DNA from: Diphasiastrum complanatum
Taxonomy: Eukaryota; Streptophyta; Lycopodiopsida; Lycopodiales; Lycopodiaceae
Length of the DNA stretch: 64,000 bases
Direction of reading: 5' to 3'
Assembly: GCA_029204225.1 (NCBI GenBank)
Contig: CM055100.1
Span: 27,852,649 to 27,916,648 of the forward strand
Each line of letters opens with the position of its first letter. Position 1 is the stretch's first letter. The translations under genes were made by a program, and so were the position numbers. This document shows, one piece after another, positions 23,091 to 35,720 of this stretch. A model generated the notes under the pieces. The model searched no databases. It was not told the origin of the DNA and saw only the letters and a program-made list of their open reading frames with translations.

Positions 23091-23355
23091 CATAAGTAGC
23101 CCCTTTCAATCCAAAGAAGCTCCTTTGTAGTGGTAGTGAGAGCTTTGTACTTGGCCTTAGTAAAAAAAAGTGAGATGGTTTTTTGTTTATTTGACAACCA
23201 AGAATAACTCCTCCACCAATGAATGTTGCATAGGCACTTGTGGACTTTTTATCCCTTTTATCACTTGCAAAATCCGAGTCACTAAAGGCATGCAAATCAA
23301 TAATATGCCCTCTATAGAGAATTCCATGATCTAGAGTGCCTGAGAAGTATCTCAA
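23065..23355 (-). pseudogene. copia RNase H domain, truncated by microsatellite
   Basis: The frame starts RYFSGTLDHGILYRG and has the RNase H words AFSDSDFASDKRDKKSTSAY and GGGVILGCQ (normally WSSKKQ). It then reads through FLLRPSTKLSLPLQRSFFGLK and passes into the alternating tract and the GA-encoded Arg-Glu repeat. The remaining RNase H motifs (SDNQSA, KHIDI) are missing. Confidence 0.8.
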
Positions 23356-23534
23356 GATCCTTTTGGCACTTTTCCAATGATCAATGGATCTTGCATATAC
23401 ATGATCAATGGATCAATGATCTTAGCCTACACACACTAAGTTATGGTAATCCACATCAATGAGCCTATAAGTTGCCTATAAAGAGTGATGTTCATGAAGG
23501 ATCCTTCATGTACTTTATTGAGCACTTTTACATC

Positions 23535-24580
23535 TTATTCCATTGGTGTTTCCACATGCTTGTAATCTTGCATCTTAAATCTATTGAGCAAACTCTGAGC
23601 ATACTTAGATTGACTAATGAAGATAAAATCTGAACCTCTAAGTACTTCTATGCCCAATATAAAGTGAAGTTGACCAAGATCTACCATCTTAAATTCATCT
23701 TTCTTGGTTTTCTCTATGCCATCAATGTTATCATTACTGAGTATGATGTCATCTACATAAATCAATAAAAGTACAATGCCATAAACATCAAACTTTATGT
23801 ACAAGCTTGGATCATACTCACTTTGAGTGAATCCAATAGAAACTAGAAAATCATTAGGTCTTGAATTCCAAGACCTTGATGTTTGCTTCAAGCCATACAA
23901 GCTCCTTTGAAGATGACATACTTTACCTTCCATCCCGAGCTTAATGAATCTGCAAGATACTTGACACCAAATCTTCTATATATTATAAATAAAATCATGT
24001 ACATGATATTTTTAATTCCGCTCTCTCCTTAGCCTTCTAGCTAGGTGGACTCCATGAAGATGGCCTCCTCCAAATAACCATTAACATCCATTTGGAAAAG
24101 CATACAACCAAAATGTGAAGGTTCTAGGAGTAACCTTATGGTGACCATCTTGGCCACAGGTGCAAATGTTTCTTCATAGTCTAGGCCCCTAGCTTGGGCA
24201 TATCCTTTGGAAACTAACCTTGCTTTGTGCTTGTTTACACTTCCATCCAAGTTGAGTTTTAGCTTGAAAACCCATTTACATCCAATCACATTCTTTAGTG
24301 GTCTATCAACAAGGATCCATCATGTGCCATTTTCCATGAAAGCATTGTATTCATCTAACATTTCTTGGAACCACTCTTTGGAACTTAATGCATCTTCTAC
24401 ACATGAAGGTTTTTCAAAACTTGAAATGAGTGCAAATGATGAAGATGGATTACTCTCGGCTTGCTGGCCTTTGTCTTGGTATGTGAGCCTCATTGGCTCC
24501 ATTCTTACCCTGGATGACCTCCTTGGAGTGATTGGTACACTTGGCTCTTGCTCCTCCTCAAGATCAAGATTGTCTTGATC
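23535..24580 (-). pseudogene. copia reverse transcriptase (minus strand), frameshifted
   Basis: Minus-strand pieces in order: the reverse-transcriptase start with ALSSKEWFQEML and YNAFMENGT (24350-24320 region). Next comes [20 protein letters not shown] and [20 protein letters not shown] (24289-24041), then VCHLQRSLYGLKQTSRSWNS and LIYVDDIILS (23933-23535), then GIEVLRGSDFIFISQSKYA. The YVDD catalytic box is present. Between 24041 and 23933 the expected VYMEQPEGF block is displaced by a short unrelated stretch (an insertion near 23950-24030). Confidence 0.85.
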
Positions 24581-24759
24581 CTCAACCACCTCCCTCTTGG
24601 TAGGTGATTTGATTGAGCCATCAACAAGCTTATGCATCTTACTTCCATCAAATATGACATCTCTAGAAACCACAAACTTGTTTGAAGATGGAATGTGTAC
24701 CTTGTATCCTTTGCTTGCATTGCCATACCCGAGCATGATCCCTTTGATTGATGATGGAT

Positions 24760-25250
24760 CTACCTTGGTCCTTTTCTCAAAGGTGTCTGCACATAGCAAA
24801 TGCATCCAAACACCCTTAAGTCCTTGAGATTGGGATTCCCCCCATACAAGACTTCAAATGGTGTTTTGCCTTCAATAGAGCTACATGGAACTCTATTCAT
24901 CAAATTGTTAGCACAAGTGAGGTCTTCTCCCCAAAAAGACTTTTGTAAACATGCATCAAGCCTTAAGGCTTTAGAACATTCACATAATGTCCTATTCCTC
25001 CTCTTGTGATCATGATGCTTTTCAACAAAGGCTTTGATTTTTAAAAAACTTTCAAACACTTGTGCTTTAGATATAAGCAAGAAAACCCAACAAAACCTTG
25101 AGTAATCATCAATAAATGTAACAAACATGGTGGCCCCTCCATTAGACTTTGTACTTGCAAAGTGTACATCCGAGTGGATAACTCAAGTGGGTAAGTTGAC
25201 TTTGTGATGGAGCTTGAGAATGCCTTCTTGTGTGCTTTGGAAAAGCACAA
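24760..25250 (-). pseudogene. copia integrase with core deletion
   Basis: The open frame reads FVTFIDDYSRFCWVFLL (second catalytic region start), FLKIKAFVEKHHDHKRRNRT, then SFWGEDLTCANNLMNRVP and PFEVLYGGNPNLKDLRVFG. The segment with the second catalytic Asp (RSDNGGE) and most of the third motif is deleted between FVEK and KRRNRT. The enzyme would be inactive. Confidence 0.8.
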
Positions 25251-25259
25251 GAATAGACT

Positions 25260-26650
25260 CTATTCTTAGCTTCCAAATAGAGTAATTAGAAGCATTCAAT
25301 CTATCATTTGGATCAAAGAGATATGCATTTATGGAAGCCACCTCTCTCTAATCAAGAGCTTGATTACAAAAAATTGGATGCAAAATAGAAATGATTGAAA
25401 ATCTATCTATCCCACTACTTAGGGAGTTAAGAAGGCTCAAAACATGACCTCTCAATAAGATCCTACTTGATCTTAAGTTAAATAAAATCTATTTGAAACA
25501 ACAAGAATGGAAACTAGCTTGAATTTTAATAAAAAATGGATCTAGAGTTGCCTCCTCCTTGATCTTGACTTCACAAGGTGCTTGGATTCACCTAACCTGA
25601 ATAAAAAAGGAATCAAATGCATATAAGTGTCTTTTCAGATCATCCCTAAAGGATTAGGTTGAATCACTATGCAATAATCAATCCAAAATATTTCACCAAA
25701 ACAAGCAAAATTGAACACAATCTTAGCTAGAATTGCATTCTATGATGAGTACTTTTCAACATCCTTGGGATGACCCCAAAAATGACTTTCAAGGACATCA
25801 ATAAGCCTAAGAACGACCTATTACAACCCCAAGAATGATGATCTACATTCCTATTGAATGATTGAAAAGTATTCCTTGTGATTAAAAGAAGGAAGCACAA
25901 AAAACTTGCTATTTTGATCCAATTGATAAGAGATGACCTCAACTAGGATTTTGAAGCTAAAATACCTATAAATCAAATTCCATTAGATCCCTCGTCACTC
26001 AATTACATCAAAAATTGGAGGTGCTTGTGCCATACCTCTCAATCGAAGCCAAGCAAGCTAGAACAAGGAGGCAACCACCACACCTATGTTGAAGAGAACC
26101 AAAGATGAAGAATAACCACAAGCCACGACAAAGCTCATATAAAAGTGAAGCTCAAAAGGAGATGGATTCCATAATGGAGAGTGAAGAGTACATGAATTCA
26201 TGTGATGGGGCACATGAGACCTAGCAAGATCAAGATCTCATTCACAAAGGAGGAAGAGGAGATGGAGCTCCTAGTTCTCTCAATTGCAAATGAGCCAAAA
26301 GATTCACAAATTGATGTCTCTTGCCTAGTTATAGACAATGCTCTCACGTAAATTAACTTAACTATCTTGAGGGATAGTTAGCCATTGTTAAGTATTATTT
26401 AGGCTACATTGGGCCCTTATTGGCCTATTATCTTTATTAATTACTTTGGAGGGCCTAAAGAGGGAACCGCCTTGTTCTTAAGGCTAATAGCTCCTTTTGG
26501 GCCTACAAAGCTTACATTGGATATTATCTTGCATGTATAAGGATGGATGTACTAACAGGACATGACATCATAGATTATATCTAGATAGCAATCAATGCTT
26601 GAATTGCATCAAAATCTATAATTCTAGCATGATTTATAGCTCATTTCTTG
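25260..26650 (-). other. leader/gag region of the minus-strand copia, no gag recognised
   Basis: Between the primer-binding site and the integrase I find no zinc knuckle, protease DSGA or gag motif. Either these were deleted and replaced by non-coding sequence or decay is beyond recognition. Confidence 0.4.
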
Positions 26651-26654
26651 GAAT

Positions 26655-26667
26655 GGCTCTGATACCA
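26655..26667 (-). other. primer-binding site complementary to tRNA-iMet
   Basis: On the minus strand the sequence is TGGTATCAGAGCC, the standard plant copia primer-binding site. It directly follows the CA end of the LTR. Confidence 0.9.
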
Positions 26668-27300
26668 TGTTAAAAATACAGCAAAATAATTCCAATAGAT
26701 CCTAGAAATTATGGAGAAAGCACCTAATTAAGATCCAATCAAGATCCTGTAGCTAGAGCACAAACCAATACATTGATTTCTGGCTTATCTTGTCTTGAAC
26801 TCCACAATTTGGCTCCAAAATCATGCAAAACTCTTCACATGTGTGAAAGTACGGCATGCTGCTGACTGTGTACTGTACCAACACCCTCCAAACCTTCTAA
26901 TCACTCCAAAAATCAAAATGCCAATAGCAATCATCAAACAAATGATAGACCAAAACTAGTCATGAAAGAAGATCTCAATTTTACTCATAATTGGATGGCA
27001 AATCCATCACATATTTATATATGAATGCCTCGGATCTGAGCATTTAGGGCTTCCTCTGATCCATCCAGGACCTAACCCTAATGTTTAACCTATTAGGTCA
27101 TAAGATCCACCCTAATTGGGGGTCGAGACTTTGAGATTCCAAACAATGTAAAAATTGCTATTTTTAGGTCCTAGAATCTCTCTAGCCTATCTATGCATAA
27201 TTTGGCCTCATTCCAAAGGTGCCACTCGGGATCCAAAGCTAGGTTAGGGATATACTTAGAAAAGAGTATCCTATGCTTTTGGCATGTGTGACATCCCACA
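26668..27300 (-). repeat. 5' LTR of the minus-strand copia element
   Basis: On the plus strand the LTR starts TGTTAAAAATACAGC at 26668, adjacent to the primer-binding site. It ends near ATCCCACA at about 27300, giving TG...CA ends and about 630 bases. The far boundary is my best guess, because no second LTR is available for comparison. Confidence 0.6.
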
Positions 27301-28041
27301 ACATGACCTCAATGCATTTTACAAGTGGAAAAATCAAACTAGCCTTGTGTAATCTTAACAACCAAAATTATATAACATTTATTCAAAACTAACTTAAGAT
27401 ATATGGGGGTTTTTGCTTATGCAAAAGAGAACAATTGGTGTTGTTATTAGCTAAAACCTAAACTCCACCTCTCTTATTAGAAAAGGCATCACTAGCTTCT
27501 CTAGCTAAACTTTCATCATAACATGGTTCACCCTCTTTTTAATCAATTTATGTTAAAAATGCATATATGCTATCTATCCTTAACAACACAAACTAATTTT
27601 CTTATTTAAACCCTTTACTCACCCCTCGTGACTACCTTCAAACACTTTCATTACTAGTTCCAAACAATCCTACCACTTCTTGTATAAAGACCTTAGCACG
27701 CACACCCTCCCCCCCCCCCAAAAAAAAAAAAAAAAAATAGAAATAAAAAATTATCAAGATGGAGCATGGAATATTCTCACAACAATTATTCATACAAGTG
27801 AGACACAAGGCTTCCTCTAGTCACTTGTTGAATGTGTTTTGGTGTTGCTATGACCAACTTTTGACTTTAATAAAAAAGAGAAACAAATCTTCTCCATTAA
27901 AATTTCCAAAGTGAATGTCTAACTTGTAAGTGTAAGCTCATTGATAAACTTTGAATTGAAACCCTCCAAGGTACTTATAAAATCTAGACAATTGAAGTAG
28001 CTTAGAGATGCATAAATCCCTTCCCCTTACTCCCGACCTAT
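27301..28041. other. unassigned AT-rich sequence
   Basis: No gene or element recognised. It contains a C-run/A-run pair at 27709-27737. Confidence 0.4.
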
Positions 28042-29587
28042 TAGTTAGAATTAAAGTAGAACCATTGTGTTACTGTACTATGGGTCCTATCAGTGGATAA
28101 GGATCAGTTGGCCTCGCCACGAGGCAAGTCGACAGGACACACATCCCGCCAACGGCAACCTGGGTCATGCATGGGTTGCCTGAGTGAACAACTATATGTA
28201 CAGTGTAATTTCATTTTGAGAAATACAGTTGCTATGTAAGCTTGTTGTGGAGAGTGTTTTCTGTGTGTCGTCGTTGAAGAGAGCTTCGGGAGAACTGTCT
28301 TCTGAGAGTTCGGGGTTTACGGCGGGTTGAAGACGGAAAGAGAAACACTGGTGCGGAGAGTTTAGCACACAGAAGCTTGGTGAGCTTGAGACTGTGTGAG
28401 GATTCAGAGACAAGGTTTGTCGGCTGAATCAGAATCTCAGAAAATGAAATTTTGAAATTCCGAGGCAGGCTATTTGGTGTTTGCAGTCAGTGTGCATTCA
28501 ATCGGATACCGTTTGATGAACGGATTGAAACATCAGCTTTCCAGCAATAGGACGACCTCAGAGGAAGAGGATAGGCCTGTCAGAACACTGTGAATTGGAA
28601 GCCAAGAACAGATTTGTGTGAAAAATCCTAGTCTGGGGTTTGGACACACAAAATCAGAGATTCCTCTCCATTCTGAGCTCTTTTTGTAGCTGTAAAAGTT
28701 CGAAGGAGGGCGCCCTGCTCAGCTAAGCAAAATCACAGAAGGCCGTGGGCGGCCGCGCATCAGAGAGGGTGCTGAATCGTGTTCTGCAGGGCAAGTGAAA
28801 ACCTTTGTAAAGCCATAGCTGGTAAGCAAGAGGAGAAGAGGCCGTGAAGAGCCCGCAGGCAGATCGCGCGATGTGAAGGAGGGTGGTGACTCAATGTATA
28901 GGAGTGTGTCGTGGCTCCAAGGATTTGGTTTAATGCCCAAACGAAATCTAGATCGTTGGATCCAGATACAAGATAATCAATGGTAGAGATGAGCTTCCTG
29001 TGGGCCGTTGGATTGCTATAAGCCATTAGATGTTGTAGAAAAGGGCCCTGAAGAATTGAAGTGTATTTTGGCCTTCAACTTCATTAAAAAATTTCATACT
29101 GAAATTGGAGTTAGGTCCCTTCACAAGTGAAGAGTGAAGTTTCTTCAAGGAGAAGAAACAGTTCAAAAACTAGAAAAGTCCCTATTTTTGGGTCATTTGC
29201 CCGTTTTGACCCAAACGAAAGGCTATAACCTCCAAACGAAGGGCACCCGGACTGTAAGTTGAAAGGCTTTGGAAGAGTAATGTGGCTGACCTTAATAAAA
29301 AGTTTAATGATTTTTCAAGTACGGTACAGCAAAACAGAGTGATTGTAGTGGAGAAAGTGTTCAGAGTACGCTAGAAGTGATTTCACCATTCCACTGGGCA
29401 CGTTATTGGGAGTTGACGATTGAGTGCATTTCGGAAGGCGACGCCGATTTGGCTTTCAAATTGGTGGAAAAGCGGCGAGTGGCCTGGTAAGGGAAAAAGT
29501 GTAGGTCATTATTTTCAACTTCTGACATCACTGTTGGCCTCGGCATACTGTTTTTAGCCTACGGCAGAAGTTTCAAGCAGTTTTGCG

Positions 29588-30275
29588 ATGGCAAACATGG
29601 GAAAGTCCATTTTGAGTGAAAGTAGCAAATTGGACGGGATTTCCAACTATGCAGTGTGGAAATTCAAAATGAAAAACATACTGATGGAGAAAGACGTGTG
29701 GGAAGTCATCACAGATAATGAGAGAAGGCCACTAAAATGAAGCGGACATCAAAGTGTTCGACAAAAAGATGAGGAAAGCTTTGACCTTCATTAACTTGTC
29801 AGTGAAGGATCACATCATTACCCACATTTGTGATGTTGTTACACCCAAACAGGCATGGGATGTGCTAAAGGAGCAGTTCGATACATCAAATCCGTCAAGA
29901 ATCATGTTTCTGAAGTCAAAGTTGAATAGTGCCCGCATGGAGCAAGGAGAGCACATTCAGACGTACATGACCAGAATCAAGACAATGAGAGATGAACTGC
30001 ATTCTATTGGTGAGTGCATACGTGATGTGGAGCTGGTGCACAATGCATTGTGCGGCATTGCAGAACCCTATCAGATGTTTGTGAGCAGAATAGCATCAAG
30101 AGAAAGATTGCCAACCTTTGACGAGCTCACAGGAATCTTGATGCAGGAAGAGCAACTGCGAGAAATGGTGAAAGCTAGACGTCAAAATACTGACGATCAG
30201 GCACTTGCGACACACCAAAAACAAGGCAAGGGCAAGGGCAAGAAGAAGTCTACACATCAATTTGCCAAGTCTTAG
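29588..30275 (+). pseudogene. copia gag
   Basis: The start ATG opens MANMGKSILSESSKLDG and NYAVWKFKMKNILMEK, the usual gag N-terminus. A TGA ends this frame at 29738-29740. The gag core continues in the +1-shifted frame from about 29750 (DHIITHICDVVTPKQAWDVL, SRIMFLKSKLNS, MTRIKTMRDEL). A TAG at 30273-30275 stops the second frame. The other copy has a CAG (Gln) at this place, so the stop is a C-to-T change. The zinc knuckle CFHCGKKGHWKSEC follows the stop, in the same frame. Confidence 0.9.
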
Positions 30276-32279
30276 GAGGACGAGGGATCTTCCAGTAAAA
30301 CCAAGAAGAAAGGCAAGTGCTTCCATTGTGGTAAGAAGGGCCATTGGAAAAGTGAATGTCGCAAATTCCTGGCGAAACAAGGCAAGGGGAAACCAAAACA
30401 AGCAGGTAACCTTGTCGATGAGGGTGAGATTGAAGACTCTAGCATCTTCATATCTGCATTGTCATCTAATCAAGATGACCAAGCGTGGTATATTGACTCG
30501 GGAGCCACAAAACACATGACAGGTAACAAGAATTTGTTCAGTAGCTTGAAAGTGTTGGATAATGAAACATCTGTTTCACAAGCAAATGGTGAAGTGTGCA
30601 AGATCAAGGGGATAGGCACCGTTTCAATCCAACTACCTGATGACAAAAGCAAGATGATCAGGGAGGTACTTTACGTACCAGGTTTGAAGAAAAATCTACT
30701 TTCTGTTGGAGTCATTACTGATCAAAAGTTGAAAGTAGAATTCGCCCATGATCGTTGCTTTGTGAAGGATGTGAACCAAAAGTTCAAAGTTATTGCGGAT
30801 GGAGTAAGAGAGCCCAATACAAAATTGTACAAGTTGAATGCTACAATTAAGGGGCAACATGGACTTGTATCGTCCATTCCATCGCAAACTGAGTTGTGGC
30901 ATAAGAGGCTTGGTCACTTGAACTTGGGAAGCCTCAATTTGATGAGAAAATTGGAGATGGTAACAGGATTGTCTACCATAGAAGATCACTTGAAATTGAT
31001 GTGCGAATCTTGTGTATATGGAAAACAGCATCGAGAGAAGTTCAATAAAGGGGGTGTTGCAAGAGCAAAGAACATCCTGGATTTAATCCACATAGATTTA
31101 TGTGGGCCTATGAGGACCATGTCCTTAGGTAAAGCCTTCTATTTTGTGACCTTCATTGATGATATGTCACTTAAGACGTGGATCTACTTCTTGAAGAAGA
31201 AATCAGATGCATTTGATAAATTCAAGAGCTTCAAAGCATTGGTCAAAAATCAGACAGGTAGGAAGATCAAAGTCCTAAGATCAGATAGTGGAGGTGAGTA
31301 CAAGTCTAATGACTTGAATGATCTTTGTGATCAATGTGGGATTAAAAGACAATTTACGCAAGCTCATACTACTACTCTCAATGGTGTAGCTGAGCGCAAG
31401 AATCGTACGATTGTGGAAAGTGCCAGATCTATGCTAGCTGAGATGAAACTACCAAAAGATTTTTGGTCAGAAGCATGCAATACGGCAGTCTATCTTCAAA
31501 ATAGAAGTCCTACCATTGCCATACCAAAGATAACACCTGAGGAAGCATTCACGAAGAAGAAGTCAAAGGTGAACCACTTGCGAATCTTTGGATGTAGGGC
31601 CTTTATATACATTCCTAAGGAAGAGAGACGTAAACTTGATGTAAAAGCTATCAAGTGCATATTCCTAAGATATGATGATCGTGTGAAGGGCTATAGATGT
31701 TTTGATCCTGTGGAAAACAAAATCCATATAAGCCGTGATGTTATCTTTGATGAATCCAAGATGTATGAAGACGAGGATGCTGAAAAGATAGACACATCCA
31801 GTGGGAAAGATGGTATAGTGAGGATACCACCTGATGATGATCCATTCATTGACCTTCCGAGTGATGAACATGAGGATACATCTCAAGATACTACTACTCA
31901 ACCTCAAGAGACAGGTTGGAGAGGTAGGGACAAACCTTTTGGTGCAAGAAGGATTGAAGTTGCAGGTGACAGACGCAAGGAGAAAGATGTACCGTGGGAT
32001 ACATTTTCACCAGGAAGCCGATCACCTGACAGGAAGCTCCCTAAGTGGTTTGAAAGATTGTTGGAGAGCCACGACATGGATGACTTTCCAGGATATCTAA
32101 CCAGGGAGAGCTACGAAGATCAACAAGAGAGAAGACTCAACCTGAAAGGTATGAAACAAATTATGCTCTCTTATCTACCATTATTCGAAAACAGGAAAGT
32201 AAAGATAAAGGTCATAATCATTTGGAATGATGTTTGCATGCAGCTTGAATCTTCAAGAAAATCCTTCCTTTGTAGGTGA
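30276..32279 (+). pseudogene. copia protease-integrase polyprotein, open for over 660 codons
   Basis: From the zinc knuckle the frame is open to 32279. Protease: WYIDSGATKHMTGNK (DSGA active site). GAG-pre-integrase: ELWHKRLGHLNLGSL with MCESCVYGKQHR. Integrase core: HIDLCGPM, VLRSDSGGEYKSND and NGVAERKNRTIVESAR, which supply the three acidic residues. The integrase C-terminal region runs through VNHLRIFGCRAFIYIPKEER to the acidic stretch ending in TTQPQE. After about codon 480 the sequence (WRGRDKPFGARRIEV, KLPKWFERLLESHDMDDFPG) is not standard reverse transcriptase. I read it as a family-specific linker, after which the element is cut off. Confidence 0.9.
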
Positions 32280-33469
32280 AAGCTTGTTGTCTCTATTTTG
32301 GAATTGAGATCAGTAACCCTGTTTGATGAAACATGCAATTAAGTTCTTGAAGGGAATGAATGGTCTCTGAATCTCAGAAACCCTGACCGTTCTTGCATTC
32401 GGTTGCTTGTGGGATGTGATTATATCACCATTGCTTGCTGTTCATCAGCAATCCGGGCGTCCAGGTCTATCTTCCCCTAAATATGTGAAACAAGTTCGGT
32501 GCTGTTGAAGCTTGATTCCTGCAAATAACCATCGAACTGCTATTTTTCGCCCTACAGGGGATTCCTCAAATATGGATCTATCAGTGATTTGGAGCCGAAG
32601 GTACAATGGCCAGTAGTATGGACTGTTTTGCGTGAAGAGGGGTAGCCTCCGTTACAGCTGTAGTGGAGCACAGCCAGGGCACCTGTAGCGGCCATGAAAC
32701 ATTTGTTTCCAGCATGATGATGGAATGAGAGTGAGAAAGAGCTGTAGGTGCTACTGTAGAAGGCAGCATGTGGCTGTAGCATAACAGTCGTGGAGAGGGG
32801 GCGGCCGTGAGGATGTTGGACGAGTAGTAGATGCTTTCTTTTGGTTTTACCTTTGAACTCTTCTTATTTAGGGTTTGCATCAGCGTTTTCTAAAAAGCCT
32901 CATTCCCTTTGGTAGCATTGGAACCTTGTTAGGGTTTTTGTATGCATGTGTTGGCTCTTTTCTAGCTTTGCTTGAGGATCTGGAATGTGACTTTGGAAGT
33001 TATACGACTTTCAGTTGTTACATCGGTATTGTATCAATGCTTACACATAAGCTCATAGCTATAGGAACCTTGGTACATTTGTAATCTTGAGTCAAGCTGT
33101 AGTCAGTTTCATAAAAAATAAATTTTAAAAAATCTACCTAAATCGACCTTGATGATGAAATTACCGATTTCTCTAGTTCTTAATCGGGGAAATGGTTGAA
33201 GAATTAATTGTTGCTTGCATTTAATCCTAACTGAGAGTTTGAGAACTAGGTTCATCAAATTAGGATTAACGGCAAATAAACAATTCTTCAAGGTATGGTT
33301 TTCAGGTAGGTACCCTCTAACGGAAATTTTTATTTCAAGGTACCGTGCTTTTAACATTTTTAACTCTAGAGTTATAAGGTTACTCCCGGTTGTTAGATTT
33401 CTTCTGCTCAACCTTAACAAATCGTTCAAGTAATGAGCATCCTGAAAACAGTCGAAGGCCGAAAACATA
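32280..33469. other. unassigned sequence
   Basis: No coding motif recognised on either strand. Short open frames of 60-119 codons show no family resemblance. Confidence 0.4.
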
Positions 33470-33930
33470 TTTCAAACCTTCGCATTTTTCCAAAAACTTC
33501 GTTTTTCCTTAAAACATTTTCGTTTTAAGGCATTGTCGCCTTTTTCGCACCTTAGGGATTTTTGTGCCTTAATCATTTTTAGGCACCTTCGTCTTTTTTC
33601 ACATTTTTGCACTTTCGGGGAAAAAGCGACACTGTCAGGAAAAAGTGACATTGTTGGGTTTTTCCACCTTCGGGGAAAAAGCGACACTGTCGGAAAAAAT
33701 GCGACACTGTGACCAAAATTCATTTTAAAGGCACTGTCAAGTTTTTCGCATTTTTGCACCTTCGTGAAAAATGCGACACTGTGACTAAAATCCATTTTAA
33801 AGGCACTGTCGGGTTTTTCGCATTTCTCTACCTTCGCTTTAAAGGCACCTTCGGGATTTACATGCTTTCTTTGTTCAAGGGCACCTTCGCATTTTTCGGG
33901 TTTTTCCAACAATGGCAGACCGACGTCGCT
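33470..33930. repeat. degenerate short-module repeat array (GCGACACTGT / TTTTTCGCATTTTTGCACCTTCG)
   Basis: Modules GCGACACTGT, TTTAAAGGCACTGTC, GGGTTTTTCGCATTT and GCACCTTCGGGGAAAAA recur in changing order over some 460 bases. Two units of about 72 bases starting at 33701 and 33773 are nearly identical (ATGCGACACTGTGACYAAAA, then CATTTTAAAGGCACTGTC). The arrangement keeps a minus-strand frame open for 146 codons, but its repetitive wording (KVQKCEKLDSAFKM twice) is a by-product of the repeat. The sequence TCGCATTTTTAAAAAATGCA at 45.07 kb is similar. Confidence 0.7.
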
Positions 33931-34514
33931 AACTTATCACTGAACCCTAAAAACAGCTAGACTGCTAAATATCCCAAGGGCGGTTACCCACTTTGTACAT
34001 ATACAAAGACTGGTGTAAAAAACATTCAATGCTCGTAAGATATTTTTTGAAGACACTTGTAAATATATACTACTAGCTGAATCAAGCAATGTAAGTGTTT
34101 TTAACATTATAATCAGAGTTCTTCTGTAGCCAGCATTATTACGCTTAGCAAGCTGAAGTTATCACTTTAAGCCATTGTACTCGCTGTTGATATTCATTAG
34201 GGGAGGTCCAAGCACTATAAGGGCCCTTTGTAAAGATGTTTTTTTTTACTTTTCAACTATTCGACATCCACATGTCCCAATAATATTTTTACATGTGTGC
34301 AGGACCGTAACGATGTTTGTCGGACAAAAAACATTTAGAATTTCTCGGGCATATTTCTAGCCAGTTCAAAACTCCCGTCGGGCAGAGTCTAGACATGTGA
34401 TTGGATAATATATTGTTGCCCGAAACCAAAAGACTGCCCGAGTTTAACTAACTGAAGTTTAACTAACTTGCATGGATGGTTCAACTAAATGAAGTTTAAC
34501 TGAGTTTATTTTTA

Positions 34515-35720
34515 ATGTACATTATCAATCGTTTTGTATCTTGCACTGTTATGCATGTGCAATGGCCGCTTGCAATCGAAGACCACATAGTGCGATTAAT
34601 TCGGTCACTGTCTATAATGAAAGGGATTCTGAAGGGTTATGGATACCATGCACATACAGAAAATTTCAAGGTTGTGATGCATTCCTCATCAAAAGATGCA
34701 TTCCGCAAAAGAAAGAGATCAATTATAGATTACAGAAACTTTTGGAAAGGAAGAATTTTAGAGTTCAAAGTTTCAAAGGGAGGTCAATCCATTTTAGAAG
34801 TCTTGATTCAATATGTGTATATGCACAATGAAGTTATGGTGGTGGATGTCAATCCCGTAAATCGACTCAAATGCAATTGTATGTGATGCAACTTATGCTA
34901 GTTTTTCTATGTTAATTATCCACATTCATTATTGTGATATTTGTGTTAAAATGGAATATTGTCTTTTGCAGACTTGTATCCATCAAGCATAAGCGAATGG
35001 CAACCAATACAATCACTTCCAGGCATACGTCATTCATTCTGATATCGGTTTACTCCAGTACAAGCATCTTCCTTTAAACTCACTTTTGGATTCTGGCATT
35101 TTTTTTGTACGATTCTCTTTGCATACCATGCAAAAATGATTTGAATGGCAAACTAGAAACTCTAGCTCTACCACATTTTTTGAGTGAGGAATGGGTTCCC
35201 ATCGATTCTACCATAGCAAAAAGTTTTAGATCGAAGTTTTTTATGGACATTCAAAACTGCATGAAATGTAGCACAGGTTGAAAAACCAATAGACTATACT
35301 GGTATTTACCATTTGTTTTTGTAGATTTTTTGCTAAAAGTAATGTTCGTAAAACAGCTACAATGTTCGTTGCTAAGGATTAAACTGATGAAATGATATTA
35401 GAACTCCTTGATGATCATTGGGATGTGAAAAATGATGGCAGCATTCAAAGTAGAGTTAACAAATCATCCATGATATTTCGATATCATACAGAAAAACAAA
35501 TGTTTTCTTTTATGTTTTATTATAGAAGATGAATTAGAGTTAATAATGAATGGAAGGCATTAGATCAAGACTTTACAATGAACCATCGTGAGCAAATGCA
35601 AATAGAGGTGAAGCAAAATGGGGTTGTTATTGCGACAATTGAAGTGGAGGAGGACTGGAGTCTGAAATATATATGATCGGAACTTACAATGCTCCAATTT
35701 GACATTCCTCAAAACTATGG
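34515..35720 (+). pseudogene. unrecognised multi-exon gene, decaying
   Basis: Successive coding-like pieces on the plus strand are separated by plausible introns. A first exon ends at 34878 (HTENFKVVMHSSSKDAF...NPVNRLKCN). It is followed by GTATGT and an acceptor at 34970-34971, giving YLYPSSISEWQPIQSLPGI in phase. After a TGA and a likely frameshift in a T8 run come LNGKLETLALPHFLSEEWVP and MDIQNCMK. A later piece reads DEMILELLDDHWDVKNDGS with a TAA just before it, and then a piece with TMNHREQMQIEVKQ. I do not recognise the family. Several stops show it is not functional. It is upstream of, and opposite to, the histone-protease gene. Confidence 0.4.

Larger units (their letters stand above)
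22973..27300 (-). mobile_element. Ty1/copia retrotransposon, minus strand, 3' truncated
   Basis: Reading the minus strand: an LTR (about 27300-26668), a primer-binding site (26667-26655), a long leader/gag region without recognisable gag (26650-25260), integrase (25250-24760), the linker and reverse transcriptase (about 24580-23535) and the start of RNase H (23355-23065), which ends at the TC microsatellite. The 3' LTR is missing. Many short deletions and stops break the polyprotein. Confidence 0.85.
28042..32279 (+). mobile_element. Ty1/copia retrotransposon, plus-strand copy of an inverted pair
   Basis: Left to right: an LTR start shared with the inverted copy at 43248 (TAGTTAGAATTAAAGTAGAA), leader, gag from 29588, then a single long frame through protease and integrase to 32279. 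The part of the LTR holding the primer-binding site is deleted (compare 42958-42971 in the other copy). Reverse transcriptase, RNase H and the 3' LTR are absent: after the integrase the frame runs into sequence I do not recognise. Only two lesions break gag-pol up to that point. Confidence 0.9.

Noticed and set aside
22922-23197. Open frames with long Arg-Glu repeats
   Set aside because: They are the translation of the TC/GA microsatellite and of the truncated copia RNase H, not a separate protein. The same holds for the Arg-Glu and Leu-Ser frames at 38040-38672.
33472-33912. 146-codon minus-strand frame with repeated KCEK and FKM words
   Set aside because: Its repetition follows directly from the DNA module array. 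No start context, splice or homologue supports it as a gene.
34515-34886. Possible MULE transposase with a SWIM zinc finger (KCNC near the end)
   Set aside because: The Cys pair disappears when the intron at 34879 is removed (the splice gives CNYLYPSS), and no DDE motif was found.
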